Assembly: GCA_902799655.1 (NCBI GenBank)
Contig: CADCBH010000017.1
Location: forward strand, 1-64,000
Source: an uncultured Bacteroidales bacterium
GTDB taxonomy: Bacteria > Bacteroidota > Bacteroidia > Bacteroidales > Bacteroidaceae
Reading direction: 5' to 3'
DNA length: 64,000 bases
Of this stretch, positions 1 through 9,439 are shown piece by piece. A program made the position numbers and the translations under genes. The notes under the pieces were generated by a model. That model was not told where the DNA came from, ran no database searches, and was given only the letters and a program-made list of their open reading frames with translations. The number at the start of each line of letters is the position of its first letter. The first letter of the stretch is position 1.

Positions 1-102
<102 letters not shown>

Positions 103-112
103 TTTTCCTGAG

Positions 113-149
113 GAACCCTATAGTCGTAAGATTGTAGGGTTCTTTTTTT
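113..149 (+). terminator. Rho-independent terminator of the rRNA operon
   Basis: GAACCCTA (113-120) pairs with TAGGGTTC (135-142) and a run of seven T follows (143-149). It lies just after 5S rRNA and before the dsbD promoter. Confidence 0.9.
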
Positions 150-177
150 GTAGAATCATTTCTTTTTTGTACTTTTG
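147..177 (+). promoter_or_regulatory. Bacteroidota promoter of dsbD
   Basis: A -33 TTTG (147-150) is followed after 19 bases by a -7 box TACTTTTG (170-177). The expected start of transcription, 4-5 bases after the box, is essentially the ATG at 183, so the mRNA may be leaderless. The -33 element overlaps the T-run of the rRNA terminator. Confidence 0.75.
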
Positions 178-182
178 CAGTC

Positions 183-2219
183 ATGAAGAAGAGATTGCTT
201 TTCGTGATGTATATGATGCTACTTGTTTTGGTGGCTCATGGACAGATGATGAATCCAGTAAGGATGACATCGCAGCTGAAGATGTTGCCGAATGGCGAAG
301 CTGAGATAGTTTTTAGCGGTACCATTCAGGATGGATGGCATGTGTATGCTGCTGGCCAGACTGGAGGCGGACCGATAGCAGCCAGTTTCACGATTGATAA
401 GATTGACGGAGCTGAACTGGTTGGACGGCTGAAGAATGTCGGAAAGGTCATTAGTCAGTACGATAAGATGTTTGATATGGAGGTGCGCTATATGGAGCAT
501 CAGGCGCAGTTTGTTCAACGAGTACGCTTCACTAAACCACAATATACCATTGAGGGCTATCTGGAATATGGTGCCTGCAATGATGAGATGTGTTTGCCAC
601 CAACCGAGGTGACTTTTAAAGAACAGGGTACTGTGACGCTCCCTAAGCAGGAGGAGGTCAAGAAGACGGTGACTCCCACTATTGCTGAGACACCAGATGT
701 CAAGCCTAATGATACGCTATCTGCCGTGAAACAGAATGTCGCTGAATGTAATGATAGTACACAAGTTGCTGAGCGCACTGACAGCATGGATGTGCGATGG
801 GCTCCTGTGGTAATGCCATCATCAACACTTACTGAGTCGAATTCTCTACTTTATGTTTTGCTGATGGGCTTTGTGGGTGGACTGCTTGCAGTACTGATGC
901 CCTGCATCTGGCCGATTATTCCGATGACGGTAAGCTTTTTCCTGAAGCGTGCAAAGAGTGACCGGAGCAAGGGTTTGCGTGATGCACTGATTTATGGATT
1001 GAGTATCATTGTTATCTATCTCGCCATGGGTTTGTTGGTCACGGCTCTCTTTGGCTCTGATACACTCAACGCCCTGTCAACCAATGCCGTGTTCAATGTG
1101 CTGTTGTTTATGTTGCTGGTGGTTTTTGCACTGTCTTTCTTCGGATGGTTCGAGATCCATCTACCAGGAAGCTGGGCTGATGCGGTAGACAGCAAGGCAT
1201 CTGCTACCACAGGTTATCTGAGTATCTTCCTGATGGCTTTCACATTGGTGTTGGTATCATTCTCCTGTACGGCACCTGTCATTGGCTTGCTGCTCGTCGA
1301 GGCAGCAACCAGTGGCAACTGGCTGTCTCCTACGTTGGGTATGTTAGGTTTTGCCATTGCTCTAGCACTACCTTTCACCCTTTTCGCTCTATTCCCCTCA
1401 TGGCTTAAGCAAGCCCCGAAGTCGGGTGGTTGGATGAATATTCTGAAGGTTGCGTTAGGATTCATCGAACTCGCCTTCGCCTTAAAATTCCTGAGCGTGG
1501 CTGACCTTGCCTATGGATGGCATCTTCTGGATCGCGAGGTATTCCTGTCACTATGGATTGTCATCTTTGCCCTTTTGGGCGCTTATCTCTGTGGCTGGCT
1601 GAAATTTCAGAGCGACGAGCAGGGAAAGGCGATGCCTGTAGTGTGTATTATGGGTGGCTTGGTGTCATTGGCTTTTGCCGTATATATGATTCCAGGATTG
1701 TGGGGTGCCCCCTGCAAGGCCGTCAGTGCTTTTGCTCCTCCGATGTCGACACAGGACTTCAACCTCAATACCAAGACGGTAGAGGCCCGCTTTACGGATT
1801 ACGATGCCGGTATGGATGCCGCCCGTCGAGAGGGTAAGCCCGTATTGCTGGATTTCACGGGTTTTGGATGTGTGAACTGTCGCAAGATGGAGGCTGCCGT
1901 ATGGACTGATGCCAGAGTGGGAGATCTGTTGACGCGTGATTATGTGCTCATCTCTCTCTATGTTGATGACAAAACACCATTGGCCACTCCCATTGAGGTC
2001 GTTGATGACCAAGGCCAACAAAAGATGCTCCGTACCGTCGGTGCAAAGTGGAGCTATCTGCAGAGCCATAAGTTTGGCAGCAATGCCCAACCTTTCTATG
2101 TCGTTCTCGATGCCGATGGTCATGCGCTGACCCCCAGTCGTGGCTATAATGAGGATGTGCCCGCCTTTGTGGAGTATCTGAATCAGGGTATCACTCAGTG
2201 GCGTCAGAAACAGAACTAA
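183..2219 (+). CDS. dsbD: Thiol:disulfide interchange protein DsbD
   Basis: Transmembrane reductant conduit passing electrons from cytoplasmic thioredoxin to periplasmic disulfide partners. The 678-residue protein has a signal peptide (about 1-20) and an N-terminal DsbD-alpha domain with a redox pair C132-NDEM-C137. A polar linker leads to a hydrophobic CcdA-like core of about eight segments (about 220-520) with its two redox cysteines, C241 (MPCIWP) and C362 (FSCTAP). A C-terminal thioredoxin domain carries C563-V-N-C566. All three redox modules are complete. The start is the first ATG after a strong -7 box and gives a good signal peptide. It ends 20 bases before the GH2 gene, so the two may be cotranscribed, though their functions do not obviously connect. 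Confidence 0.93.
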   Translation: MKKRLLFVMYMMLLVLVAHGQMMNPVRMTSQLKMLPNGEAEIVFSGTIQDGWHVYAAGQTGGGPIAASFTIDKIDGAELVGRLKNVGKVISQYDKMFDMEVRYMEHQAQFVQRVRFTKPQYTIEGYLEYGACNDEMCLPPTEVTFKEQGTVTLPKQEEVKKTVTPTIAETPDVKPNDTLSAVKQNVAECNDSTQVAERTDSMDVRWAPVVMPSSTLTESNSLLYVLLMGFVGGLLAVLMPCIWPIIPMTVSFFLKRAKSDRSKGLRDALIYGLSIIVIYLAMGLLVTALFGSDTLNALSTNAVFNVLLFMLLVVFALSFFGWFEIHLPGSWADAVDSKASATTGYLSIFLMAFTLVLVSFSCTAPVIGLLLVEAATSGNWLSPTLGMLGFAIALALPFTLFALFPSWLKQAPKSGGWMNILKVALGFIELAFALKFLSVADLAYGWHLLDREVFLSLWIVIFALLGAYLCGWLKFQSDEQGKAMPVVCIMGGLVSLAFAVYMIPGLWGAPCKAVSAFAPPMSTQDFNLNTKTVEARFTDYDAGMDAARREGKPVLLDFTGFGCVNCRKMEAAVWTDARVGDLLTRDYVLISLYVDDKTPLATPIEVVDDQGQQKMLRTVGAKWSYLQSHKFGSNAQPFYVVLDADGHALTPSRGYNEDVPAFVEYLNQGITQWRQKQN

Positions 2220-2239
2220 AACAAACTATTGATGACGAT

Positions 2240-4681
2240 ATGACAAAACAAATCTTGATGATGACAGCCCTGTTGGCCTTTGCGCTGACATCTTCTGCCC
2301 AGCAGCGTCAGGAGATGGTGCTTAACGATGGGTGGCAGTTTTCACGCGATGGAAAGAATTGGAACGAGGTAACGATACCTCACGACTGGGCGATTGCAGG
2401 CCCTTTCGACAAACAATGGGATTTGCAGCGTGTAGCTATTGAACAAAATGGTGAAACGGAGGCTACTGAGAAGAGTGGCCGTTCGGGTGCTTTGCCTTGG
2501 ATTGGCGAAGGACATTATCGTCGTACGCTAACGATTCCTGCAGGTGCACAGCATGTCGAACTGTTGTTCGATGGTGCTATGTCCGAACCTGTGGTGAAGC
2601 TTAATGGCAAGGAGGCTGGTCGCTGGGTTTATGGTTACAGTGCTTTCCGCATTGATCTCACCCCTTATATGAAAGCTGGTGATAATTTGCTGGAAGTCGA
2701 TCTGACCAATCGTGAAGAGAGTTCACGCTGGTATCCTGGTGCAGGAATCTACCGTCCTGTGATACTGATTCTTACACAGAAAAACTATATCGACGACTGG
2801 AGCATCTATGTGCGCACTATGAGCATTGAGAACGGCCATGCTATTGTTGAAGCAGAGATGCAGGTGGTGAATCCGGACAAGAAAATGGTTGCCACTATGA
2901 CGTTCATTAGCCCTGATGGTATGCCAGTTGATGCTCATGACATCCGTATTGAGAACGACGGAAAGGCATATGCTAAGTTCACAATTCCCAACGCACAATT
3001 ATGGACGCCTGAGACTCCCAATCTATATCAGTTGAAAGCGCAACTATTGACAGGGCATCATGGAAAGGTGGTTGACAGCAAGACTATCAAGACGGGCATC
3101 CGTACAGTGAGAGTCAGTCGTGAACACGGTTTTCAGTTGAATGGCAACACCCGGAAAATCAAGGGTGTATGTCTTCACCACGACCTTGGCCCGTTGGGTG
3201 CTGCCGTCAATAAGTCTGCCCTTATCCGCCAGATCAAGATGATGAAACAGATGGGTTGTGATGCCATTCGTACTTCGCATAACATGCCGAGTCAGTGGCA
3301 GATGGATATCTGCGACTCGCTGGGTATGATGGTGATGGCTGAGAGCTATGACATGTGGATATACCCCAAATGCAAGAATGGCTATGCTCGTTCTTTCCGT
3401 GAGTGGAGCGACAAGGATATGACCAACCTTGTTCTTGCTAATCGCAACCACCCGTCAATTGTTATGTGGTCTATCGGCAATGAGATTCCTGAGCAGTGGA
3501 GTGAGGAAGGCCGCCAGATTAGCATCCGTCTGCAGGGAATCTGTCACGCCCTCGATCCCTCACGCCCTGTGACACAGGGTATGGACAAGGCGGAAGCTGC
3601 GCTTAGCAGTGGTTTTGCTCAGGTGATGGATGTACCAGGCTTCAATTATCGTGTACATAAGTATCAGAAGAATATCGAGCAGCTGCCACAGGGATTCCTT
3701 TTAGGTTCAGAAACAGCCTCGACGGTGAGTTCGCGTGGCGTGTACCAGTTCCCTGTCGTAGCGGAGGCCGTCGATGCCCTCGATTCAGAGTTGCACAAGC
3801 ATCACTATCATGGTCAGTGCTCAAGCTATGATGTGCAATACTGCTCGTGGTCGAACCTGCCTGATGATGATTGGCGTTGGCAGGATGATAAAGACTGGGT
3901 CATTGGTGAGTTTGTATGGACTGGCTATGACTATCTAGGCGAGCCTTCACCCTATGATGAGTACTGGCCTTCGCGGAGTAGTTACTTTGGCATCTGTGAT
4001 CTTGCTGGACTCCCCAAAGACCGTTATTGGCTCTACCGCTCAAAGTGGCAGCGTAATGATGCCACCATCCACCTCTTGCCCCACTGGACATGGGGTAGGG
4101 AGCGTCGCGGCGAGGTGACGCCAGTGTATTGTTATACCAACTATCCTACCGCTGAACTATTTGTCAATGGTAAGAGCCAGGGCAAACGCAGTAAGAATCC
4201 AGGTGAGCGTCTGGATCGCTACCGCCTGCGTTGGAATGATGTCAAATACGAACCAGGTGAGTTGAAGGTTGTCGTCTACGACGAGAAAGGACAGAAGGCG
4301 GGAGAGAAGACGATGCGTACGGCAGGCAAGGCAGCCCGCCTGCAACTTGATGTCTGGACACAGCACGATGCTCCGCGTCTGTTGGCTGATGGTGAAGATC
4401 TCGCCTTTGTGACGGTTTCGCTGACGGATCAAAAGGGTACGCTCATTCCCGATGCTGCCGATCAGTTGACTTTTGAGGTAGAAGGAGCTGGCTGCTTCGA
4501 GGCTGTCTGCAATGGCGATGCTACCAGTCTTGAATCGTTCAAACAACCTACCATGCGCCTGTTCAATGGCCAACTGGTGGTTGTCGTGCGTAGTAGTCGG
4601 CAGGCAGGTAAACTAACGCTCACCGTGAAGGATAAAAGCCGTAAAATTTCGAATAAGATAACATTATATACAACCAATTAA
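2240..4681 (+). CDS. Glycoside hydrolase family 2 (beta-galactosidase-like), secreted
   Basis: Exported exo-glycosidase of family GH2, probably releasing galactose or a related sugar from oligosaccharides in the periplasm; the substrate cannot be read from sequence. I place the start at the ATG at 2240, giving 813 residues with a clear signal peptide ending ALTSSAQQ; an upstream GTG in frame overlaps dsbD and has no signal peptide. The order is sugar-binding jelly-roll (about 30-200), immunoglobulin-like domain, TIM barrel, then C-terminal beta domains of the DUF4982 type. The likely acid/base is E415 (WSIGNE) and the nucleophile E491 (LLGSETAS), 76 residues apart as in LacZ. GEFVWTGYDYLGEPSPY is typical of the Bacteroidales subgroup. 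No SusC/D genes are nearby. Confidence 0.88.
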   Translation: MTKQILMMTALLAFALTSSAQQRQEMVLNDGWQFSRDGKNWNEVTIPHDWAIAGPFDKQWDLQRVAIEQNGETEATEKSGRSGALPWIGEGHYRRTLTIPAGAQHVELLFDGAMSEPVVKLNGKEAGRWVYGYSAFRIDLTPYMKAGDNLLEVDLTNREESSRWYPGAGIYRPVILILTQKNYIDDWSIYVRTMSIENGHAIVEAEMQVVNPDKKMVATMTFISPDGMPVDAHDIRIENDGKAYAKFTIPNAQLWTPETPNLYQLKAQLLTGHHGKVVDSKTIKTGIRTVRVSREHGFQLNGNTRKIKGVCLHHDLGPLGAAVNKSALIRQIKMMKQMGCDAIRTSHNMPSQWQMDICDSLGMMVMAESYDMWIYPKCKNGYARSFREWSDKDMTNLVLANRNHPSIVMWSIGNEIPEQWSEEGRQISIRLQGICHALDPSRPVTQGMDKAEAALSSGFAQVMDVPGFNYRVHKYQKNIEQLPQGFLLGSETASTVSSRGVYQFPVVAEAVDALDSELHKHHYHGQCSSYDVQYCSWSNLPDDDWRWQDDKDWVIGEFVWTGYDYLGEPSPYDEYWPSRSSYFGICDLAGLPKDRYWLYRSKWQRNDATIHLLPHWTWGRERRGEVTPVYCYTNYPTAELFVNGKSQGKRSKNPGERLDRYRLRWNDVKYEPGELKVVVYDEKGQKAGEKTMRTAGKAARLQLDVWTQHDAPRLLADGEDLAFVTVSLTDQKGTLIPDAADQLTFEVEGAGCFEAVCNGDATSLESFKQPTMRLFNGQLVVVVRSSRQAGKLTLTVKDKSRKISNKITLYTTN

Positions 4682-4695
4682 TAATTTAAAAGACA

Positions 4696-5607
4696 ATGAA
4701 ACCGACATTATTTCTTTTAGCAGCAGGCATGGGCAGCCGCTACGGTGGTCTGAAGCAGCTCGATGGCCTGGGCCCCAATGGAGAGACCATTATGGACTAT
4801 AGTATCTACGATGCTATTGAAGCTGGTTTTGGCAAGATTGTATGGGTCATCCGCAAGGACTTTGAGGAACAGTTCCGTACGCAGATCCTTTCGAAGTATG
4901 AGGGTAAGGTACAATGCGAACTGTGTTTCCAGGCACTCGACGCACTGCCCGAGGGCTTCACAGTTCCGGAAGGTCGCCAGAAGCCATGGGGAACAAACCA
5001 TGCTGTGCTGATGGGTAAGGATATCATCAAGGAACCCTTCTGTGTTATCAACTGCGATGACTTCTATGGCCGCGACTGTTTTATGCAGATTGGCAAGTAT
5101 CTGAGTAATCTGCCTGAGGGCGCCAAGAACAAGTATGCAATGGTTGGTTTCCGCGTTTGCAATACGCTAAGCGAGAATGGCAGTGTGGCCCGTGGCGTAT
5201 GTACCTATGACAATCAACGCCATCTTACTGATGTGGTAGAGCGTACAGAGATATTGCGTAAGGACGGTGCCATCCAGTTCAAGGACGAACAGGGTGAGTG
5301 GCAGACACTCGATGAGAATACACCAGTCTCAATGAATGTCTGGGGCTTTACACCTGACTATTTCGAGTATTCTGAGGCTTACTTCAAGGAGTTCCTGAGC
5401 GACCCGAAGAATATGGAGAACCTGAAGGCTGAGTTCTTTATCCCCCTAATGGTCAACAAGTTGATAACAGAAGGTACGGCTACCTGTGAAGTGCTCGACA
5501 CGACATCCAAGTGGTTTGGCGTGACCTATGCAGCTGATCGTGACGAAACGGTGGCACGTATCCAGAAACTGGTGGACGAAGGTGTATATCCCAGCAAGTT
5601 ATTCTAA
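4696..5607 (+). CDS. Sugar-phosphate nucleotidyltransferase
   Basis: Predicted to join an NTP to a sugar 1-phosphate, giving an NDP-sugar. The N-terminus LLAAGMGSRYGGLKQLDGLG is the nucleotide-binding signature of the GT-A-like nucleotidyltransferase fold, somewhat altered from the usual GxGTR...PK form. INCDDFYGRDC supplies the metal-binding aspartates (about residues 115-122). At 303 residues it matches a family found widely in Bacteroidales next to housekeeping genes, without an assigned sugar. It lies 14 bases after the GH2 gene, and its TAA overlaps the ATG of nrnA by one base (TAATG), so the two are translationally coupled. Confidence 0.8.
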   Translation: MKPTLFLLAAGMGSRYGGLKQLDGLGPNGETIMDYSIYDAIEAGFGKIVWVIRKDFEEQFRTQILSKYEGKVQCELCFQALDALPEGFTVPEGRQKPWGTNHAVLMGKDIIKEPFCVINCDDFYGRDCFMQIGKYLSNLPEGAKNKYAMVGFRVCNTLSENGSVARGVCTYDNQRHLTDVVERTEILRKDGAIQFKDEQGEWQTLDENTPVSMNVWGFTPDYFEYSEAYFKEFLSDPKNMENLKAEFFIPLMVNKLITEGTATCEVLDTTSKWFGVTYAADRDETVARIQKLVDEGVYPSKLF

Positions 5608-6641
5608 TGCTGACAAACATCATGACTGAAGGAGAGTGCAGTACGCTGCGCTCCCTTCTTGAGACTACGCAGATGGTTGTACTGTGCTGCCATCAGAATC
5701 CTGATGGCGACGCACTGGGGGCAATGCTTGCTATGGGTGATGTCCTACGTCATATGGGCAAGGAACCTCTGATGGTAGTTCCCGACCAGTTTCCCGACTA
5801 TCTGCAATGGATGCCCCATACTGAGCAAGTGGTGCGTTATGATAAGCGCTCTGAGTATGTCGATACCGTGCTGAAGATTGCTGATCTGGTAATCTGTCTG
5901 GATTTCAACACTTTGTCGCGTACAGCCGAGATGGCTGATGCTCTATCGACATCGCCAGCACGACGTGTGCTGATTGACCACCACCCCAATCCAGATATCG
6001 ATGCGGCGGTTACCATATCGCAACCGACTGCCTCTTCTACCTGCGAATTGATGTTTCGCGTAGTATGGCAGCTGGGTTTGTTCGACGAACTCGACAAGCA
6101 CTTTGCAGGTCCTGTATATTGCGGGATGATGACTGATACGGGGGGCTTCACGTATAATTCGTCTTCACCAGATATTTTCTTTATCATCAGTCAGCTGTTG
6201 ACAAAGCGTATCAACAAGGACAAGATATACCGAAATGTATATCATAACTACAGTGAGCACCGCCTGCGTATGGTAGGCCACGTGTTGTGCAACTGTCTTG
6301 TGGTGGATGCTGAGCGCCATGCCGCCTATTATGCTCTTTCGCGTGAGGACCAGAAGCGTTTCCACTTCGTGAAGGGCGATGCCGAGGGATTGGTGAATAT
6401 GCCGCTGCAGATCAAGGGGTTGAAGCTGAGTATTTCGTTGCGTGAAGATACTGAGCACGACAAGCTCATCTGGGTCAGCCTGCGCTCTGTTGATAACTTC
6501 CCTACGAACGAGGTTGCAGCACGCTTCTTCAATGGTGGCGGTCATCTCAATGCTTCTGGCGGACGACTGAATTGTTCGCTTGACGAGGCGGTAGAAACTG
6601 TAAAGACAGCCCTGAAGGCCTTTGAAGACACGTTAAAGTAG
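5607..6641 (+). CDS. nrnA: DHH-family phosphoesterase, NrnA-like (nanoRNase / pAp phosphatase)
   Basis: Cytoplasmic DHH/DHHA1 hydrolase expected to degrade very short RNAs and dephosphorylate 3'-phosphoadenosine 5'-phosphate. The first metal motif is H29-QNP-D33-G-D35. The DHH motif is D124-H125-H126 (VLIDHHPNPD). The DHHA1 domain ends with GGGH at H313 followed by NASGG, which binds the substrate. Length 344 is typical. The start overlaps the stop of the preceding gene; a second ATG five codons on (MTEGE) is possible. The NrnA name rests on family architecture. Confidence 0.88.
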   Translation: MLTNIMTEGECSTLRSLLETTQMVVLCCHQNPDGDALGAMLAMGDVLRHMGKEPLMVVPDQFPDYLQWMPHTEQVVRYDKRSEYVDTVLKIADLVICLDFNTLSRTAEMADALSTSPARRVLIDHHPNPDIDAAVTISQPTASSTCELMFRVVWQLGLFDELDKHFAGPVYCGMMTDTGGFTYNSSSPDIFFIISQLLTKRINKDKIYRNVYHNYSEHRLRMVGHVLCNCLVVDAERHAAYYALSREDQKRFHFVKGDAEGLVNMPLQIKGLKLSISLREDTEHDKLIWVSLRSVDNFPTNEVAARFFNGGGHLNASGGRLNCSLDEAVETVKTALKAFEDTLK

Positions 6642-6695
6642 TCTAACAGCATGCGGATTATTGACTGCAGACGCTGAAAATTCATTTTTATTTTG

Positions 6696-6703
6696 TACTT
6701 TTG
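6696..6703 (+). promoter_or_regulatory. -7 box before the DUF4827 gene
   Basis: TACTTTTG with the usual AT-rich upstream tract, 32 bases before the ATG at 6735. No clear -33 TTTG at ideal spacing. Confidence 0.6.
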
Positions 6704-6734
6704 TGGCCGAAAACAAATAACGACAAAAAAGACA

Positions 6735-7397
6735 ATGAAGAAATACCTATATGCTGCCGTGTTGCTGGCTGTTGTGATGCTCACAGGTTGCGAGAAGTAT
6801 GAGACCTACTCTGACATGAAAAAGAAAGAGCAGAGTGCCATTGAGAATTTTATCAACACTCAGGGTATTAAGGTCATCAACGAGATTCAGTTCGAAGATC
6901 AGGGCTATACCACCGATTTGGCTAAAAACGAGTTTGTACGCTTTGGCCGTAATGGTGTATATATGCAGATTGTACGCAGGGGCTGCGGCTCTATCCTTGA
7001 GGAAAACAGAACTGTCAGCGTGCTGTGTCGCTTCATGGAGAAGAATATCAAGACCGACTCCGTAATAATCCGCAACGACGACCATGCCTATATCACGTCG
7101 ACCGTAGGTACCAACCTGGATGTCTCTACCTTCCTCGATAAGATGAGCGTTCAGCGTACGGGAACTACTATTACGGCCTCGTTCGTTGAGGGCATGATGT
7201 ATCAGTATCACGGCTCTGCATCGGTGCCTGGTGGCTGGCTGGTTCCCCTGAATTATGTTAATCTGGGCCGTCCTGAGTACGAAGGTGAGGAGACTGCAAA
7301 GGTGCGTCTTATCGTGCCTCATTCACAGGGCACTCCCGATGCTTCATCGAGCGTTATCCCCTGTTATTACGAGATTACATATCAACGTGAAAGATAA
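6735..7397 (+). CDS. DUF4827 lipoprotein
   Basis: A 220-residue lipoprotein with a lipobox (VVMLTGC, Cys at about residue 18), so likely anchored on the outer membrane. The mature part starts EKYETYSDMKKKEQSAIENFI, the signature of DUF4827, a Bacteroidales family that resembles FKBP-type peptidyl-prolyl isomerases. No catalytic evidence is visible. The start is set at the ATG giving the lipoprotein signal, since a longer frame from 6693 would run through the promoter. It ends five bases before glmM, suggesting one transcript. Confidence 0.8.
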   Translation: MKKYLYAAVLLAVVMLTGCEKYETYSDMKKKEQSAIENFINTQGIKVINEIQFEDQGYTTDLAKNEFVRFGRNGVYMQIVRRGCGSILEENRTVSVLCRFMEKNIKTDSVIIRNDDHAYITSTVGTNLDVSTFLDKMSVQRTGTTITASFVEGMMYQYHGSASVPGGWLVPLNYVNLGRPEYEGEETAKVRLIVPHSQGTPDASSSVIPCYYEITYQRER

Positions 7398-7402
7398 TCA
7401 TT

Positions 7403-8782
7403 ATGACACTGATAAAATCCATTTCCGGCATTCGCGGAACTATTGGCGGAGCTACGGGCGATACGCTCAATCCGCTGGATATCGTTAAGTTTACAACAGC
7501 TTATGCCACTTTCATCCCTCGTAAGACGGGACGTATCGTCGTAGGTCGCGACGGACGCATCTCTGGTGCTATGGTGCGCGATGTCGTCTGTGGCACACTC
7601 GTCGGCATGGGTTTTGACGTTCTTGATATTGGTTATGCCAGTACGCCAACCACTGAGCTTGCTGTTCGGATGAGTGGTGCAGATGGTGGTATCATTATCA
7701 CCGCTTCGCACAATCCGCGTCAGTGGAATGCTCTGAAACTGCTCAACAGCGAAGGTGAGTTCCTTACAGCTGCCGATGGTGCAAAGGTGCTCGATATTGC
7801 AGAGCGTGAGGACTTTAACTATGCTGATGTGGACCATTTGGGACATGTCACCATTGATAATAGCTACGACGATCGCCATGTTCAGGCCGTTCTTGACCTT
7901 CGTCTGGTAGATACTGAGGCCGTTAAGAAGGCTGGCTTCCGTGTCTGCGTGGATAGCATTAATTCCGTTGGTGGACTTATCCTTCCCAAATTGCTTGACC
8001 GCCTTGGAGTCAGCTATACCTTCCTCAATGGTGAGGTGACGGGCGATTTCGCCCACAATCCAGAGCCATTGGAGAAGAACCTGCAGGGCATCATGGACGA
8101 GATGAAGACTGGTCGCTACAATTTGGGTATTGTTGTCGATCCCGATGTTGACCGTCTGGCCTTTATCTGCGAGGATGGCCGTATGTTTGGTGAGGAGTAT
8201 ACGCTGGTCAGCGTAGCCGACTATGTGTTGTCGCAGACCTCAGGCAATACTGTTTCCAACCTCTCTTCAACACGTGCATTGCGCGATGTCACCCAGCGCT
8301 ATGGTGGCACCTATGCCGCTGCTGCCGTGGGTGAGGTCAATGTTACAACGAAGATGAAGGAGGTCGGAGCCGTAATTGGTGGCGAAGGCAATGGTGGTGT
8401 TATCTATCCTGAAAGCCACTATGGTCGTGACGCCCTCGTGGGCATTGCCCTCTTCTTGACATCTCTGGCTAAGAAGGGAGGTACTGTCAGCCAACTGCGT
8501 AGTACTTTCCCCGACTACCAGATTGCCAAGAACCGTATCGACCTCACACCCGATACCAATGTTGATGCTATTTTGGTGAAGGTAAAGGAAATGTTTGAGA
8601 GCGATCCCATGGCACAGGTCAACGATATCGATGGTGTAAAAATCGACTTTCCCGATCGTTGGGTTCACCTGCGCAAGTCGAATACTGAACCCATCATCCG
8701 CGTCTATAGTGAGGCGTCGACGATGGAAGCTGCCGACGAACTGGGAAAACGCCTCATGCAGGTGGTCTATGATATGCAGTAA
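7403..8782 (+). CDS. glmM: Phosphoglucosamine mutase
   Basis: Interconverts glucosamine 6-phosphate and glucosamine 1-phosphate on the way to UDP-GlcNAc for peptidoglycan. The phosphoserine loop is TA-S102-HNP, the same position as in E. coli GlmM. The metal loop is D246-P-D248-V-D250-R. The sugar loop is GGEGNGG, and the phosphate-binding end reads RKSNTEPIIRVYSEA. Four domains are complete over 459 residues. A broader phosphomannomutase activity cannot be excluded, but the Bacteroidales orthologue is normally GlmM. It is convergent with the Lrp gene, with no gap. Confidence 0.88.
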   Translation: MTLIKSISGIRGTIGGATGDTLNPLDIVKFTTAYATFIPRKTGRIVVGRDGRISGAMVRDVVCGTLVGMGFDVLDIGYASTPTTELAVRMSGADGGIIITASHNPRQWNALKLLNSEGEFLTAADGAKVLDIAEREDFNYADVDHLGHVTIDNSYDDRHVQAVLDLRLVDTEAVKKAGFRVCVDSINSVGGLILPKLLDRLGVSYTFLNGEVTGDFAHNPEPLEKNLQGIMDEMKTGRYNLGIVVDPDVDRLAFICEDGRMFGEEYTLVSVADYVLSQTSGNTVSNLSSTRALRDVTQRYGGTYAAAAVGEVNVTTKMKEVGAVIGGEGNGGVIYPESHYGRDALVGIALFLTSLAKKGGTVSQLRSTFPDYQIAKNRIDLTPDTNVDAILVKVKEMFESDPMAQVNDIDGVKIDFPDRWVHLRKSNTEPIIRVYSEASTMEAADELGKRLMQVVYDMQ

Positions 8783-9247
8783 CTATAGGTTGATACCGTA
8801 GTTCTGCTTCACTTCGCTCATCACGAACGTGCTCTCGATGGAGGAGAGACTCTCGATTTCACCCAGTTTGTTGAGCACAAATTCCTGATATTGTTTCATG
8901 TCTCGGGCGCGTACCTTTAGTAAATAATCGTACGCGCCTGATGTATTGTAGCACTCCGTCACCTCGGGGATGCGCTGGATGCGTCGTACGAAGGCATCGG
9001 CAATTTCGTGGTTGATCTGTTTCAGTTTGACCTTACAGAATACCAGTAATCCTTGGTTCAACTTCTCGGGGTTAAGTACGGCCACATACTTTTTGATGTA
9101 GCCTTTCTTTTCGAGACGCTTTTGGCGCTCGAAGACGGGGGTTGGGGTCAGATGTACTGCATCAGCCAGCTCTTTGGTAGTCAGTTTAGCATTTTTCTGC
9201 AGTGTTTTTAGGATCAACAGATCCGTTTCATCTAGTTTTTCAGCCAT
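8783..9247 (-). CDS. Lrp/AsnC family transcriptional regulator
   Basis: A 154-residue feast/famine regulator. The N-terminal winged helix (residues 1-60, DETDLLILKTLQKNAKLTTK) is followed by a RAM effector domain (about 68-145, with VTECYNTSGAYDYLLKVRA). Such proteins form octamers that bind amino acids. It is divergent from O-acetylhomoserine sulfhydrylase across 192 bases, so control of that sulfur amino-acid gene, and of itself, is a reasonable guess. A GCCTA-AAA-TAGGC inverted repeat near 9272-9284 in the gap could be a binding site. Confidence 0.9.
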   Translation of the reverse strand: MAEKLDETDLLILKTLQKNAKLTTKELADAVHLTPTPVFERQKRLEKKGYIKKYVAVLNPEKLNQGLLVFCKVKLKQINHEIADAFVRRIQRIPEVTECYNTSGAYDYLLKVRARDMKQYQEFVLNKLGEIESLSSIESTFVMSEVKQNYGINL

Positions 9248-9316
9248 GATTCAGAGTTTTTTTCTGTTTGGGTGCCTAAAATAGGCTATTTTTGGAATAT
9301 TGTTCTATTCGGTTTG

Positions 9317-9324
9317 CAAAATTA
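9317..9324 (-). promoter_or_regulatory. -7 box of the lrp gene
   Basis: Reads TAATTTTG on the minus strand. The predicted leader is about 60 bases and carries a GCCTAAAATAGGC inverted repeat that may serve autoregulation. Confidence 0.55.
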
Positions 9325-9375
9325 GGTATATTTTCTGAATTATGCAAGAAGTTTGGATGATATTTCCAAAGTATG

Positions 9376-9383
9376 TACCTTTG
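9376..9383 (+). promoter_or_regulatory. -7 box of the O-acetylhomoserine sulfhydrylase gene
   Basis: TACCTTTG, about 55 bases before the ATG at 9440, back to back with the lrp promoter. Confidence 0.7.
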
Positions 9384-9439
9384 CAACCAGAAAAAGAAAG
9401 AAATAGTATTCACAAATTAAAATAGAAAGGAAAAGAATT

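Noticed and set aside
1665..2123. Long antisense frames opposite dsbD and many other genes
   Set aside because: They mirror the codon pattern of strongly coding genes on the other strand and show no domains, promoters or start signals.
2198..2239. Earlier GTG start of the GH2 gene
   Set aside because: It overlaps the end of dsbD and would bury the signal peptide; the ATG at 2240 gives a proper exported protein.
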